A stretch of 64,000 nucleotides of DNA from Thermoguttaceae bacterium (GCA_025062105.1 JANXAQ010000061.1:1-64000); one strand, 5' to 3'. Numbered from the stretch's first letter, positions 36,573 to 46,293 are shown. Notes: a model not told the origin generated them from the letters alone. Program-made: numbers and translations.

Positions 36573-38117
36573 ATGAGCAAACAACCTCCTGCCATTGGAA
36601 TTGATTTAGGAACCACTTTTTCTGTGGTGGCCATGCTCAACGAAGCAGGCCAACCGGAAACTTTGGTCAATGCCGAGGGCGATCGCCTGACGCCCAGCCT
36701 AGTCCTTTTTGACAATGATCAAGTCATTGTCGGTAAAGAAGCCTTAAAAGCCTTAGCCACCGAGGCTGAATGGGTGGCCGAGTGCGCCAAACGAGATATT
36801 GGTCATCGCGTTTTCCATAAGGCGATCGGCGGCAAACAATATCCTCCAGAGGTGATCGAAGCGTTCATTTTGAACAAACTCCGGGTAGATACGACCGCTC
36901 GGATTGGGGATTATGAAAAGGTAGTCATCACTGTACCTGCTTATTTTGACGAGGTTCGGCGGAAAGCGACTCAAGATGCTGGCTATATGGCTGGTTTTGA
37001 GGTGATGGATATTATCAACGAGCCGACCGCCGCAGCCATAGCCTTCGGCTACCAAAAAGGTTTCCTCAGCCGCGACGGCTTCCCACATAAACCGGAAATT
37101 ATTCTGGTCTATGATCTGGGGGGCGGTACATTTGATGTAACCGTCATGGAGCTGCATGGCCGAGAGTTCCGTGCCTTAGCCACCGACGGCGATGTCCGCC
37201 TAGGCGGATTTGATTGGGATCAACGGCTGGTGGATTTGGTGGCCGAGGCGTTTGCTCGGCAACATTTTTTGGATCCTCGGGAAGATGCCCGAGCTGCTGG
37301 CAAACTCTGGCGAGAATGCGAAGAAGCCAAGCGAACGCTTTCGGTGCGGCCAAAGACTTTTGTGCCCGTGGATTTCATGGGCAGAACCGCCCGGATCGAA
37401 GTTACACGCCAGCAATTTGAAGAAGCCACTCAGGACCTGTTGGACCGAACCCGCTTTACCACCGAACAAACCCTGCGAGCCGCAGGCCTTACCTGGGAAA
37501 AAGTCGATCGGGTCCTTCTAGTCGGCGGAGCCACCCGAATGCCCATGGTCCGCGAAATGCTTCGGAAACTATCCGGACTAGAACCGGACGCTTCCGTAGA
37601 AGCCGACGAGGCGGTCGCCCATGGCGCAGCACTCCATGCGGGCTTGCTTTTGGCCAAAAGCCAAGGCAAACCCCGTCTGTTTAAAATCAAAAACGTAAAC
37701 TCTCATAGTTTGGGTGTCGTAGGTATTGATCCGCTGACCAAACGTCGGCGAAATGGCATCGTTATCCCCCGGAACACACCGCTGCCGACCACCGCCCGCC
37801 GAATTTTCCGCACTCAAAAAGATAACCAGCGATCCATCCTGGTCGAAGTCGTCGAGGGTGAAAGTCCTTCGGCCGACGACTGCACCCTGATCGGCCGATG
37901 CTCGGTCCGAAACTTGCCGCCCGGTCTGCCCGCTAAAAGCCCTGTCCATGTCTATTTCCACTACCACCCCAACGGCCGTCTGAAAGTCCGGGTGGAAGTC
38001 CCCAATACTCACGCTAAAATTGAGACCGAATTCAAACGGGAAAATAGCCTCCCCAAAGAACATTTAGACGGCTGGCGAAAATACATCTGCGGCAAAGACC
38101 CAACCGATTATACTTAG
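36573..38117 (+). CDS. Lidless Hsp70-family chaperone
   Basis: 514 residues. It has the same ATPase motifs as its neighbour (GIDLGTTFSVVA, EPTAAAIAFG, VYDLGGGTFDVTVM, LLVGGATRMPMV) and the beta substrate-binding region (IPRNTPLPTTARRIF, DNQRSILVEVVEGES). It ends soon after, without lid or C-terminal tail; DnaK is about 640. The two genes are tandem duplicates and probably co-transcribed. No DnaJ, GrpE or other partner is in the window. The stop codon TAG shares its G with the first base of a PR-C element, so the present stop may have been completed by the insertion. Confidence 0.92.
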   Translation: MSKQPPAIGIDLGTTFSVVAMLNEAGQPETLVNAEGDRLTPSLVLFDNDQVIVGKEALKALATEAEWVAECAKRDIGHRVFHKAIGGKQYPPEVIEAFILNKLRVDTTARIGDYEKVVITVPAYFDEVRRKATQDAGYMAGFEVMDIINEPTAAAIAFGYQKGFLSRDGFPHKPEIILVYDLGGGTFDVTVMELHGREFRALATDGDVRLGGFDWDQRLVDLVAEAFARQHFLDPREDARAAGKLWRECEEAKRTLSVRPKTFVPVDFMGRTARIEVTRQQFEEATQDLLDRTRFTTEQTLRAAGLTWEKVDRVLLVGGATRMPMVREMLRKLSGLEPDASVEADEAVAHGAALHAGLLLAKSQGKPRLFKIKNVNSHSLGVVGIDPLTKRRRNGIVIPRNTPLPTTARRIFRTQKDNQRSILVEVVEGESPSADDCTLIGRCSVRNLPPGLPAKSPVHVYFHYHPNGRLKVRVEVPNTHAKIETEFKRENSLPKEHLDGWRKYICGKDPTDYT

Positions 38118-38316
38118 GGAAGCTCTGCATAATCCTGAACATATAGTGAACTTCGTGAATCTTCGGTTTTCTAGTTGTTCGGTCGTCCTATCTGAACACC
38201 TACTATCTTGGGTGCTGTAATGCTAATACGCTAATACAACTAAACTATATGTTGTGTTAGAGAAAGGACCAGCAAAATGGTATAAAAATATCCCCTTTGA
38301 ATTACGCAGAGGTTCC
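38117..38316 (+). mobile_element. PR-C element overlapping the Hsp70 stop codon
   Basis: Starts GGGAAGCTCTGCATAAT and ends TTACGCAGAGGTTCC. The flanks share TTA. Position 38117 is both the third base of the stop codon and the first base of the element. Confidence 0.82.
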
Positions 38317-38569
38317 TTAAACATTTCGACCCACAGAACCAGCCGTTTATCGAACTTTGAATCACCTTCAGGTTCCATCCACCTCGAGCCCAATTGATAG
38401 GATTGGTACCATTTCAGCCGACTGAGGGAATTTGCTTCTGGCCTTGGGAGAAGCCGGCGAACGGAGCTCGCAGTTATGGAGAGAAGAAAAAGCATGGCTG
38501 GTTCGACTCCTTCCGTCGCATCCGAACTCTCAAACAGTAGCGGGGAGAGGGAAAAAATGAGCCCACTTC

Positions 38570-38708
38570 ATTCCGGCGGACGTGTTCCTAGGGTTGCTGG
38601 CACTGCTGGCAGTCTGATGTAGGTGGGGATTTGGCTGAGACAGCCAAATCCTTCGGAAAGCAAAAGTGCGTAGAGTTCATTATATCCCAGGATTTTACAG
38701 ATGTTTCT
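38570..38708 (-). repeat. Decayed PR-C element just before the Gfo/Idh/MocA gene
   Basis: TAGGGTTGCTGGCACTGCTG, GTAGGTGGGGAT, GAGTTCATTATATCCCAGGA and TTTTACAGATGTTTC follow the PR-C right two thirds. It ends 23 bp before the ATG at 38732. Confidence 0.55.
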
Positions 38709-38731
38709 ATTCTTCTTTTTGGAGGTTTGCG

Positions 38732-40183
38732 ATGCATTCCGGACAGCCCATGCATAAAAAAGACAGTGCGGATGAGAATAGATTCAGGGTTTCTCGGCGA
38801 AGCGTTGTCGGCGGGTTAGGCTCGGTGGTGGCATGGACGATCGTCCCCCGCCATGTGCTAGGTGGCATCGGATATATCGCTCCCAGTGAAAAGATCACCC
38901 TGGCAGGTATCGGTACGGGCGGTCAAGGCATCCAGAATCTGGCTATCTTTGCCGAATTCCCAGAAATCCAGATCATTGCTGTCTGCGATCCAGAACGGGA
39001 GCGGGAAGGTTATCTCTCGTGGAATTGGGCGCAGGGTAAAGAGACTCGCACTGCTGGGCGAGAACCGGCTCGTCGGATGGTCGAAGAACACTATGCCGCC
39101 CAGAAGCAATCCGGGCGATGGAAAGGCTGCACCGCCTACGCCGATTATCGGGAACTTTTAGAAAAGGAAGACGTCGATGCGGTCATGATCGCCTCCCCGG
39201 ACCACACCCATGCCGTGATCACCATGGCAGCCCTGAAAAAAGGCAAACATGTTTACTGTGAAAAGCCGCTTACTTGGTCTGTCTATGAAGCCCGCCAGGT
39301 AACCGAAATGGCCCGAAAAATGAAAGTAGCTACCCAATTGGGCAACCAAGGCCAAGCCAGCGAAGAAGCCCGCCTCGTGCAGGAATATATCTTAGATGGT
39401 GCAATCGGCCAGGTGCGCGAGGTCCACATCTGGAGCGGACCGCGTTTCTGGCCCTATCCGACCTGGGAAGGACGTCCAAAAGAAACTCCACCAGTGCCCG
39501 AGGGCTTGGATTGGGACCTTTGGCTTGGCCCAGCCCCTTATCGCCCCTACCATCCTTGTTATCATCCATGGACCTGGCGAAATTGGTGGGATTTTGGCAC
39601 CGGGCTGATCGGCGACCTATGGTGCCATAAAGTTTCTACAGTCTTTAAGGCCCTGAAGCTCACCTACCCCAGCAGTGTGGAAGCCTCCGCCACCAAATGG
39701 GATCGGGACAATCCGGAACAGTATCCATTGGGAGTGATTGCCCGGTACGAATTCCCGCCTCGAGCGGATATGCCGCCACTGGTGCTTTGGTGGTATGATG
39801 GGGGGCTAAAGCCACCTAGGCCAAAAGACCTAGAACCGGGTCGTCCGATGGGCGATGTGATCTATATCGGCGAAAAGGGGACGCTGATGAACCATCGGCT
39901 CATTCCTGAAGAGAAGATGAAGGCCTATGGGCGGCCCCCGCGTCGGCTACCTCGCTCCCCCGGCCATCATAAAGAGTGGATCGACGCCATTCGAGGTGGT
40001 CCGCCCGCGGGCAGCAATTTCGTCGATCACGGCGGCCTACTGACCGAAGCCGGTCTGCTGGCCAACGTCGCTCTACGCACCGACCGAAAGCTCTACTGGA
40101 ACGGCCCAGAACTTAAGTTTATTAATGACGAAGCTGCCAACCAATACCTGCACCGGCCCTACCGCGACGGCTGGAGTCTGTAG
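38732..40183 (+). CDS. Tat-exported Gfo/Idh/MocA-family oxidoreductase
   Basis: 483 residues from 38732, where GGAGG lies 8 bp before the ATG; an earlier in-frame start would add 22 residues out of a repeat. SRRSVVGG at 21-28 and a following hydrophobic stretch form a Tat signal, so the enzyme folds with its cofactor before export. The NAD(P)-binding region has the GIGTGGQG glycine pattern, followed by VIAVCDPE-like and EKPL ([10 protein letters not shown]) motifs. The C-terminal half is the GFO/IDH/MocA substrate domain ([34 protein letters not shown]). Planctomycetes have many such genes for sugar or glycoside breakdown; the substrate is unknown. Confidence 0.93.
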   Translation: MHSGQPMHKKDSADENRFRVSRRSVVGGLGSVVAWTIVPRHVLGGIGYIAPSEKITLAGIGTGGQGIQNLAIFAEFPEIQIIAVCDPEREREGYLSWNWAQGKETRTAGREPARRMVEEHYAAQKQSGRWKGCTAYADYRELLEKEDVDAVMIASPDHTHAVITMAALKKGKHVYCEKPLTWSVYEARQVTEMARKMKVATQLGNQGQASEEARLVQEYILDGAIGQVREVHIWSGPRFWPYPTWEGRPKETPPVPEGLDWDLWLGPAPYRPYHPCYHPWTWRNWWDFGTGLIGDLWCHKVSTVFKALKLTYPSSVEASATKWDRDNPEQYPLGVIARYEFPPRADMPPLVLWWYDGGLKPPRPKDLEPGRPMGDVIYIGEKGTLMNHRLIPEEKMKAYGRPPRRLPRSPGHHKEWIDAIRGGPPAGSNFVDHGGLLTEAGLLANVALRTDRKLYWNGPELKFINDEAANQYLHRPYRDGWSL

Positions 40184-40415
40184 GCCTCTGTTTGCTGTTT
40201 CTCAGTCGGAGTTCCCTGAATCGCTTCCCTAGGGTTGTTTTGTGGGGGGAAAGGCTGCCCTTCTGGGGGACCGACAGTTCGGCCATGTGGCGAAATTGCC
40301 TCGCCACAGCTTGCTAATAGGCCGCCATCGCCTTTCGGCAATGTCGGCGAAGGAAATAAAAAGACTAGGCTTCCATATTCTTTTCCCTTCACCCTCCCCC
40401 CTCCCGCCGCTGCTT
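40184..40415. other. Spacer, nothing recognised
   Basis: Sequence between the oxidoreductase stop codon and a PR-F element. GC-rich inverted words near 40250-40330 do not resemble a terminator with a T-tract. Confidence 0.4.
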
Positions 40416-40699
40416 CGCTGTTATACACATCTTTGGAAGGTATGTACCATCCTCCGGCAGCAAGGCATCGCCCCTAAGAGAGGAAAACGATCCATTCCAA
40501 AGGAGCTAATTGCTACTTTGGAAAAATGGCATACTTCAGGAAAGATCCGTTGGAAGGTCCAAAGGAGCAAGGTTTCAGAAACTGTTTTTGGCTATATTGC
40601 CTATTGTATCCATTCTGTTTTCTGTTTTTTCAACTAGCTTTCGGAATTTGCCTAAACTGATCTCCAGCACTTGAACGCGAATTTGTGTATAACAGCGAG
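40416..40699 (-). mobile_element. PR-F element, reverse orientation
   Basis: Starts CGCTGTTATACACATC and ends GAATTTGTGTATAACAGCGAG, an excellent inverted pair. Interior AACTAGCTTTCGGAATTTGC and CTATATTGCCTATTGTATCC match other copies in reverse. A second TGTTATATATACAAG end at about 40715 suggests a further fragment. Confidence 0.82.
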
Positions 40700-40974
40700 C
40701 CGCGGCTCGCTCCCTGTTATATATACAAGTGGAAAATCTGCGGAAGGATCGTCCAGGGGCTCTAAAGAGCATTTTCCTATATTTCCCAAATTCCCCAAAT
40801 CTACTGGTCCACCGGTTCCAAAGTCCGTTTGGTACCCATCCAGCCGGACTAGGAGGCCAGGATACCCTCTGGGGCCACCAAAGATGTGGATAACCCACCA
40901 AAGACGTGGATAACACCGAGCCGACGCTGGAGAGGCGAAAAGAACAAGCACACTTCATTCAGCTGAACGGGTAC

Positions 40975-43077
40975 CTATGGGGATTGGCTCAGCAGGTTCC
41001 GGATCCGGCGTAGGGTAGCAGTACCACCTAGGTAGAGGTCTTTTCCGGCAAAGGCAATCGGGCCGCCGGGTGATAGTTTACCCACTGGGTGGATGCGGCC
41101 ATCGGCCGGGTCGATCCGCACCAGACAACCCGCCAAAAATGTCCAGACGTGGCCGTCCGGGCCTAGGCGAAAATCCCACGGTTCTTGCTGGTTAGAACCT
41201 AGACCGACCGGCAGGCGCCAAGCAAGCTGCCGGCTCCAGACCAAACGAGGAGCGGTGGTTTCCACACCGTAGAGCCGACTAGCCTCCGGCTGGTCCGGTT
41301 CCACCGTCCAGCCGACAATTCGGTTCTCCCCTGCGGCTACAATCGGCCCGGTTCCTTGGACCTGAGGCACCGGTGTAAATTGACCGACGATTTGCTGTTT
41401 TTCTACGTCCCAGAACAATAGTGCTGCCTCCGACGGTTTAGGTTTTCCCAGCAGAGGATCACTGACAGCCACGGTAGAAATGACCAATTTCCGGCCGCCT
41501 TCTACGGCTGCCAGGTGGGTGATTTGATAGGTGCTAAACGGTTGCCAGGTACCGCCGGCCTGACCGGTTTTCGGATCGTACCAGGCCAGTCCGCCCGCCG
41601 AGCCGTCTCGCATCCAGCGGCCGCCAAAATAGATCTTGCCGTCTGCTCCCACTGCCGCTGCGTACATCTTATGGGTACCGGCCATTTTTTTGTCGCCCAA
41701 ATACATCAAAAATTTCGGATTGGCCGAGGGGTCTTTTTCGCTGATCCGCTGATCGGCCTCCACAGTACCGGTGGTCCATGGCTTCTTGGGATCATAAACA
41801 TACAGGGGCGAGGTGGGATAGCCACTCATGTAAATCAAACCATCATGAATAGCTGTTGCATAATGGCTAAGCGGGATTTTTCCCAAATGACGAGCTTTTC
41901 CAGTAGTGGGTTCTACGATGAAATTCCCCTCATAAGCACCGGCAGTACCAAACAATTGGCCATCGGGCAACTCCCGAAGCCGATAAATGTCCAGCGGATA
42001 CAGCGGCGTCTGGAACCGGAAGGATTTCCAGGTGCCTTCTAGGCGAACCCGGATTTCCGCCCAACCTTCCGGGTCTGGTTCGGCGTAGGCGAGATTCAGT
42101 TCTGGCTCCGGCGGAAAAGTAACCAGCGGTTTTCGGGCTGACCAAGGCGGAGCTTCGTTGGGGTTAGTTTTACGAATCGCTTTGCCTTGGTGAAGCCAAT
42201 AATCGATCCGTTGCCCATCGGTCTGCAGTTGCCCAGTAACGCTAGCAGTACATCCGTCGGCCAATTGACTAACACTGACATAACCGCCCACCGGCCCGGT
42301 CGTAGCCAAGACCTCCGATCGGCCTGTTTGCCGATCAAAGGCCACCAAATACCAAGGCACTTTGCCGCTAGCAATGTAAATGAATCGGTCGTCCGCTCCG
42401 CCGCTATAACCCCAACAACCGTGCGGAGCATGACTGGGGCCGATCGGGCCGTAGAAAGTTACTTCCAGCGTGTCCGGATCAATCCTGGCGGCTGCCGCCG
42501 CCCGGCTCGGATGGGAACCAATGGCATACAGTTTGCCGTCCGTCCCCAAAACCAACGGATGCGTCTCGCCCAACAACTCCTCCGGCATCCGAACCGCATC
42601 CAGATAAAACTGGTTGCTGGCCGGATCGTAGATGCAAATCCGCTGGCGAAGTTTACCATCCAGAATCGAAATAAACAATTTGCCGTTCGGCGCTACCACA
42701 CCGGGACATAAATGAAAGTTCCAGCCCGGCTCGGTAGTTAGCGTTTTTATCTGCCCTGTGCCGGTGTCAATAAAGACCAAAGTGTTCTGCCCACCATAAT
42801 GAGGGAAATAAATCTGCACCAGATCCCAGGTTTTACCGTCTGGATTGGGTGCTTTTAGAAGCATCCCTTGCCGGATGGTCCGAACCGGCTGGCCCAGCTC
42901 TTCGACGGTTAACTGCGGGGCAGCGGCCAATTGCTTTTTCAGCTCTTCCATCGACAGAGCAGTCTGTTCGGCCGTTTCGGCCCAATCCAATGAACCGAAC
43001 ACAACTCCCCCAACGCCCGCCAGATAGAAAAGACTCCTTATTCTGTTTTGCCAAAGTCTCCTCTGCATTGGTTGCAT
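40975..43077 (-). CDS. Exported beta-propeller-like protein
   Basis: 700 residues. Hydrophobic residues at about 13-30 followed by a DWAETAEQ cut region look like a signal peptide. The body has regularly spaced blade-like segments: LVFIDTGTGQIKTL, LCPGVVAPNGKLFISI, HPLVLGTDGKLYAIGS, RFIYIASG, DGLIYMSGYPTSPLYVYDPK, AAVGADGKIYFGG and RLGPDGHVWTF. This pattern is that of seven- or eight-bladed propellers (SMP-30/PQQ-like). No catalytic set can be read, so function is unknown. GAGGAG stands about 9 bp before the ATG. It is transcribed away from the glycosyltransferase-like gene. Confidence 0.82.
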   Translation of the reverse strand: MQPMQRRLWQNRIRSLFYLAGVGGVVFGSLDWAETAEQTALSMEELKKQLAAAPQLTVEELGQPVRTIRQGMLLKAPNPDGKTWDLVQIYFPHYGGQNTLVFIDTGTGQIKTLTTEPGWNFHLCPGVVAPNGKLFISILDGKLRQRICIYDPASNQFYLDAVRMPEELLGETHPLVLGTDGKLYAIGSHPSRAAAAARIDPDTLEVTFYGPIGPSHAPHGCWGYSGGADDRFIYIASGKVPWYLVAFDRQTGRSEVLATTGPVGGYVSVSQLADGCTASVTGQLQTDGQRIDYWLHQGKAIRKTNPNEAPPWSARKPLVTFPPEPELNLAYAEPDPEGWAEIRVRLEGTWKSFRFQTPLYPLDIYRLRELPDGQLFGTAGAYEGNFIVEPTTGKARHLGKIPLSHYATAIHDGLIYMSGYPTSPLYVYDPKKPWTTGTVEADQRISEKDPSANPKFLMYLGDKKMAGTHKMYAAAVGADGKIYFGGRWMRDGSAGGLAWYDPKTGQAGGTWQPFSTYQITHLAAVEGGRKLVISTVAVSDPLLGKPKPSEAALLFWDVEKQQIVGQFTPVPQVQGTGPIVAAGENRIVGWTVEPDQPEASRLYGVETTAPRLVWSRQLAWRLPVGLGSNQQEPWDFRLGPDGHVWTFLAGCLVRIDPADGRIHPVGKLSPGGPIAFAGKDLYLGGTATLRRIRNLLSQSP

Positions 43078-43219
43078 GGCACTAACTCCTCAACAAAATC
43101 CAATCCCAAAAAGCCTCTCAAAACCTCCCTCAGGAGGAGAGTGTTTTCCTTTAATATACCGGTCTATAATCAGCAGAGAAGCCTATATCTTCCCAGTATT
43201 TTTCGAAATAGGTCGCCGT
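43078..43219. promoter_or_regulatory. Divergent intergenic region
   Basis: 142 bp between two genes reading apart, the propeller protein (minus) and the glycosyltransferase-like gene (plus). Promoters for both must lie here. I cannot point to a convincing -35/-10 pair. One of the few gaps without any mobile repeat. Confidence 0.4.
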
Positions 43220-43891
43220 ATGGGACTGCGGGTATTGCTGACCAGTCATGACCCTATGGGGCAAGGGCTAGGTGGGCAGGAAGTGGTTCGGCTGGCTCGG
43301 GCATTGAAACGGTGCGGCTATCAGCTCCGAGTGCTCCTGGCCGATACTACGCACCAAAAAACAGAATGGGAGAACCAAGCTGATTTTTCGGTTCGTCGAC
43401 TGATCTGCCGACCCCAAGACCCCACAGCGGATCTGCCCATGCCATTACCCTGTTTTGACCCTGGGCCGGAACAGATTGATTTCCAACAACTGAGCCCAAC
43501 ACAGTGGCAATGCTACCAGGAACAGTTTCGTCAGGCCCTCCATCTAGAGCTCCAAACGTTCGACCCTCAAGTGATTCATTGTCAATATGCCTGGATTCAT
43601 GCAGGATTGGCTATGGAGACAGGGCTGCCGTATGTAGTCAGTGTGTGGGGGCCGGAATTGGAAGCAGCCGAACAAGATAGCCAATTCCAACGGTTGGTCG
43701 AGCAAAGCACGGTGGGAGCTGCTCGGCTGTTAGTACCGGATCCAGCCGTAGCCTATCGCTTACCCCCAGAAGCCCGGCGTCCGCCTGGCCGGGTGGTACT
43801 CCCGCCGCTCCATCTGGAACAGGAGGCCTCTTTCGGAAGCCGGATGGGCGAGCTATATCTTTCGGTTTTGGAAGCCTGGTTTGGTGCCTGA
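43220..43891 (+). CDS. Shortened GT4-like glycosyltransferase
   Basis: 223 residues from 43220; the reading frame extends upstream to 43076 but that part would overlap the opposite gene's ribosome site. The N-terminal Rossmann domain of GT4 enzymes is recognisable: RVLLTSHDP, then QGLGGQEVVRLARALKRCGYQLRVLLAD, PQVIHCQYAWIHAGLAMETGLPYVVSVWGPE, and AARLLVPDPAV. The nucleotide-sugar-binding C-terminal domain (EX7E region) is absent: the protein jumps to a closing helix (ELYLSVLEAWFGA). Either a deletion derivative or a stand-alone domain. Activity is doubtful. Repeats begin 85 bp after the stop. Confidence 0.7.
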   Translation: MGLRVLLTSHDPMGQGLGGQEVVRLARALKRCGYQLRVLLADTTHQKTEWENQADFSVRRLICRPQDPTADLPMPLPCFDPGPEQIDFQQLSPTQWQCYQEQFRQALHLELQTFDPQVIHCQYAWIHAGLAMETGLPYVVSVWGPELEAAEQDSQFQRLVEQSTVGAARLLVPDPAVAYRLPPEARRPPGRVVLPPLHLEQEASFGSRMGELYLSVLEAWFGA

Positions 43892-43976
43892 TTGGACTCT
43901 GGAAAGGTTGAAATAATACTTTCCGGCAAATAGCGAGCGGGAACCCAACCATTTGAAGAACATGGGGGATTTACTG

Positions 43977-44126
43977 GCTTGACTTTTGCCATTTTACCTA
44001 ACTGGTTTTGCTCTCAGCGGTTACGACGAAACTCCCCTTTGTTCACCTAATTTCCTAACCCCAATAGTTACAAGGAGTTAGAGTTTTCTCCTTTCGGAGG
44101 AACGCCAAAAATGCCAAAAGTCGAGT
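43977..44126 (-). mobile_element. PR-A element
   Basis: Starts GCTTGACTTTTGCC and ends ATGCCAAAAGTCGAGT. TTACTGG occurs on both sides, but no clean TNA pair. Confidence 0.8.
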
Positions 44127-44130
44127 TACT

Positions 44131-44322
44131 GGAACCTCCGCATAATTGAAAGGACATATTTTGTCTCCCAGCCACTCGGACCCAATATTAGGGTTCTCAC
44201 CACTGGTAGGATCTTACATCTAGTGGTGTTCGCAGAGGGCAGTAGGTGTCTGGAGAAAGCCAAAGACCTATCAAATCAAAGGTTCACATTGTTCACTATA
44301 TGGTCAGGATTTTACACAGGTT
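44131..44322 (-). mobile_element. PR-C element
   Basis: Starts GGAACCTCCGCATAAT and ends TTTTACACAGGTTT. The central part has an extra duplicated CTAGTGGTGTTCG segment. Lies between two PR-A copies. Confidence 0.75.
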
Positions 44323-44328
44323 TTCTTA

Positions 44329-44479
44329 GCTCGACTTTTGCTATTTTCCCTAAGTCTTTTTGTTTCCAGTAGTTACGACGAGACTTCCTTTTGTTCATAT
44401 AATTTCCTAAGTCCAATACTTACAGGGACTTAGAGTTTTTCACCTTCCGGGAGAAGGCTTAAAATGGCAAAAGTCGAGC
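44329..44479 (-). mobile_element. PR-A element with TTA target duplication
   Basis: Starts GCTCGACTTTTGCTATTTT and ends AATGGCAAAAGTCGAGC. TTA at 44326-44328 and 44480-44482. Confidence 0.9.
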
Positions 44480-44751
44480 TTAGGAAAAAATCGAATGTCT
44501 TGTCTGTTTTATCTAGATTACTCAAATTCCATGGTTTCTCATTTGGCTGAATAGTTACCTGTATAAAACGAGTTCTCCTCGGAGGGGTGGAAGTTTTCTT
44601 TGAGCCTTTCGGTAGCAAAAGCCGAATTATCATAACCGCCTCTCCCTTTGTTTCTTAAAGGTGTGGCAATACTGCCACGATCTTTAATTGCTGCGGAGGA
44701 GGGGCTTGGGTACATGTGGGGAGAATAAAGTACTTCTTTTAGGGGGCTTTT

Positions 44752-45693
44752 GTGGCCTGGTTTAGCCGTCTGTATTGGTTTATTTCTCTTTTGGGATGGA
44801 CAAAAGGCAAAAAGTTTTCCTCCCGGTGGGTTGTAGGCTGTACGCTGGGACTGTTTGTGGGGGTAGGTAGTTCTGTATGGGGGGCGGAAGGCCCCTTGAT
44901 CTCCCGACTCAAACGTCCCTCCCCCGAAAGCCCTGCAAGTCGAGAAGCTCAAGATGCGGCTTTGCAGGCAATTCCGTGGGAACGGCTGGATAAGACTGCT
45001 CGCGCTAAGGTGGAAGAAGTCGTCTCCGGGGCCAGTCTGTTTCGTCGAATGCCGGTGGAACTCATTCAGTGTGATCCAGAGTTTTTTCTTTTCTGCGTGC
45101 ACCATCCGGAGGTGGTAGTTCATATCTGGCAAGTGCTGGGCCTGAGCCGAATGAAAGTCCAACCTACTGCCCAGGGCACCTACTACGTGGATGATGGCAT
45201 GGGGACCTGCTGTGAGGCACAATTTTTGTACCAAAGTCCGCAGTTACACTTGATCTATGCTCAGGGAAGCTATGAGGGGCCGGTATTGAAGCGGAAAGTG
45301 TATGGTCGGGCGGTTCTGGTCTTGCATAGCCCAGTGCGTCGGCAGGAACAGGGGCAGAGTTGGATAGCCTGTCAACTGGATACCTTTTTACAGATGGAAC
45401 CGGGGGCGGTGGAAGTACTTACCAAAACGTTGCATCCGCTGATTGGTCGGGTCTCGGAGTACAATTTCAAACAGACAGCCCGTTTTGTGGAGGAGCTTTG
45501 GCTTTGTGGGCAGAAGAATCCGGGGCAATTGGAACGATTGACCTCCCGTCTGCAAGCACTCCCGCCTGAGCTGCGTCAGGAATTTCTTCGGCTTAGCCAA
45601 CAGAGCGGGCGCCCAGCCAAAGCAAGCACCTCCGCCCCCTCCCAGCCACCTCCTTCCACAACACCTTCGGTTTCCGAAACCTCAATGCCCTAA
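44752..45693 (+). CDS. Exported protein of unknown function
   Basis: 313 residues, GTG start with AGGGGG upstream. A hydrophobic N-terminal region (residues about 27-45) ending SVWGAEG is a signal peptide after a basic leader. The mature part starts with a charged Pro-rich linker and has a conserved-looking core with HHPEVVVHIWQVLGLSRM, GTYYVDDGMGTCCEAQFLY and a C-terminal helical region, then a Ser/Pro-rich tail. I recognise the general look of a planctomycete-specific exported family but cannot name it. No close operon partner. Confidence 0.75.
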   Translation: MAWFSRLYWFISLLGWTKGKKFSSRWVVGCTLGLFVGVGSSVWGAEGPLISRLKRPSPESPASREAQDAALQAIPWERLDKTARAKVEEVVSGASLFRRMPVELIQCDPEFFLFCVHHPEVVVHIWQVLGLSRMKVQPTAQGTYYVDDGMGTCCEAQFLYQSPQLHLIYAQGSYEGPVLKRKVYGRAVLVLHSPVRRQEQGQSWIACQLDTFLQMEPGAVEVLTKTLHPLIGRVSEYNFKQTARFVEELWLCGQKNPGQLERLTSRLQALPPELRQEFLRLSQQSGRPAKASTSAPSQPPPSTTPSVSETSMP

Positions 45694-45822
45694 ACCGACC
45701 AATTTTCTCCTCAGCATAGGGGTAAGTAGAATGCTAGTGGGACTTTGCCCATTTCTAGGGATCACTCTCTCTATTCAACAGAGTGGTGGCCTGGTACGGG
45801 AGTGAGTTTTTCGCATTTCTAA

Positions 45823-45931
45823 GCGTGACTTTTGCCATTTTTGTAAATTCTTTTATTTCAAGGAGTCAATATCTTCAAAGGGTTAGAAAATCCAAAGGGG
45901 GCTGACCCCTGGAAATTGTCAAAAGTTGAGC
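45823..45931 (+). mobile_element. Short PR-A variant, first of a three-element chain
   Basis: Starts GCGTGACTTTTGCC and ends TGTCAAAAGTTGAGC, 109 bp, with an interior unlike normal PR-A. TAA at 45820-45822 and 45932-45934. Confidence 0.82.
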
Positions 45932-45934
45932 TAA

Positions 45935-46090
45935 GAAGCTGTCCTAAAAACATTTTCTATGATGAAAGGAAGTTTCCTTCCTCAATGCCCCAGAATCCCC
46001 AAAATTCCTGTTGTTAAGGAGTGCGGAGGGTAGGAACCGGTCGGCCAAAACCCATTGGAAACCGCCCAAACCCAATTTCAGGATAGCCTC
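45935..46090 (-). mobile_element. PR-B element, second of the chain
   Basis: Starts GAAGCTGTCCTAAAA and ends TTTCAGGATAGCCTC. TAA at 45932-45934 and 46091-46093. Confidence 0.88.
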
Positions 46091-46093
46091 TAA

Positions 46094-46240
46094 GTTCGAC
46101 TTTCGCCATTTTTCCTAAGTTGTTTTGTATCCAGGAGTTACGTGGCACCCCTTTACCGACCCATTTTCCTAAGTGCAATAATGCCAAGCAGTCAGGGCTC
46201 TCTCCGTTCGCCAGAAGGCCCCACATAGCAAAACTCAAGC
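46094..46240 (-). mobile_element. PR-A element, third of the chain
   Basis: Starts GTTCGACTTTCGCC and ends TAGCAAAACTCAAGC. TAA at 46091-46093 and 46241-46243. Confidence 0.87.
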
Positions 46241-46293
46241 TAAGAAGCTCTTCTTGTGGTGAAGGGTCCTCAGCCCAATCCGCCGATAGGCGC

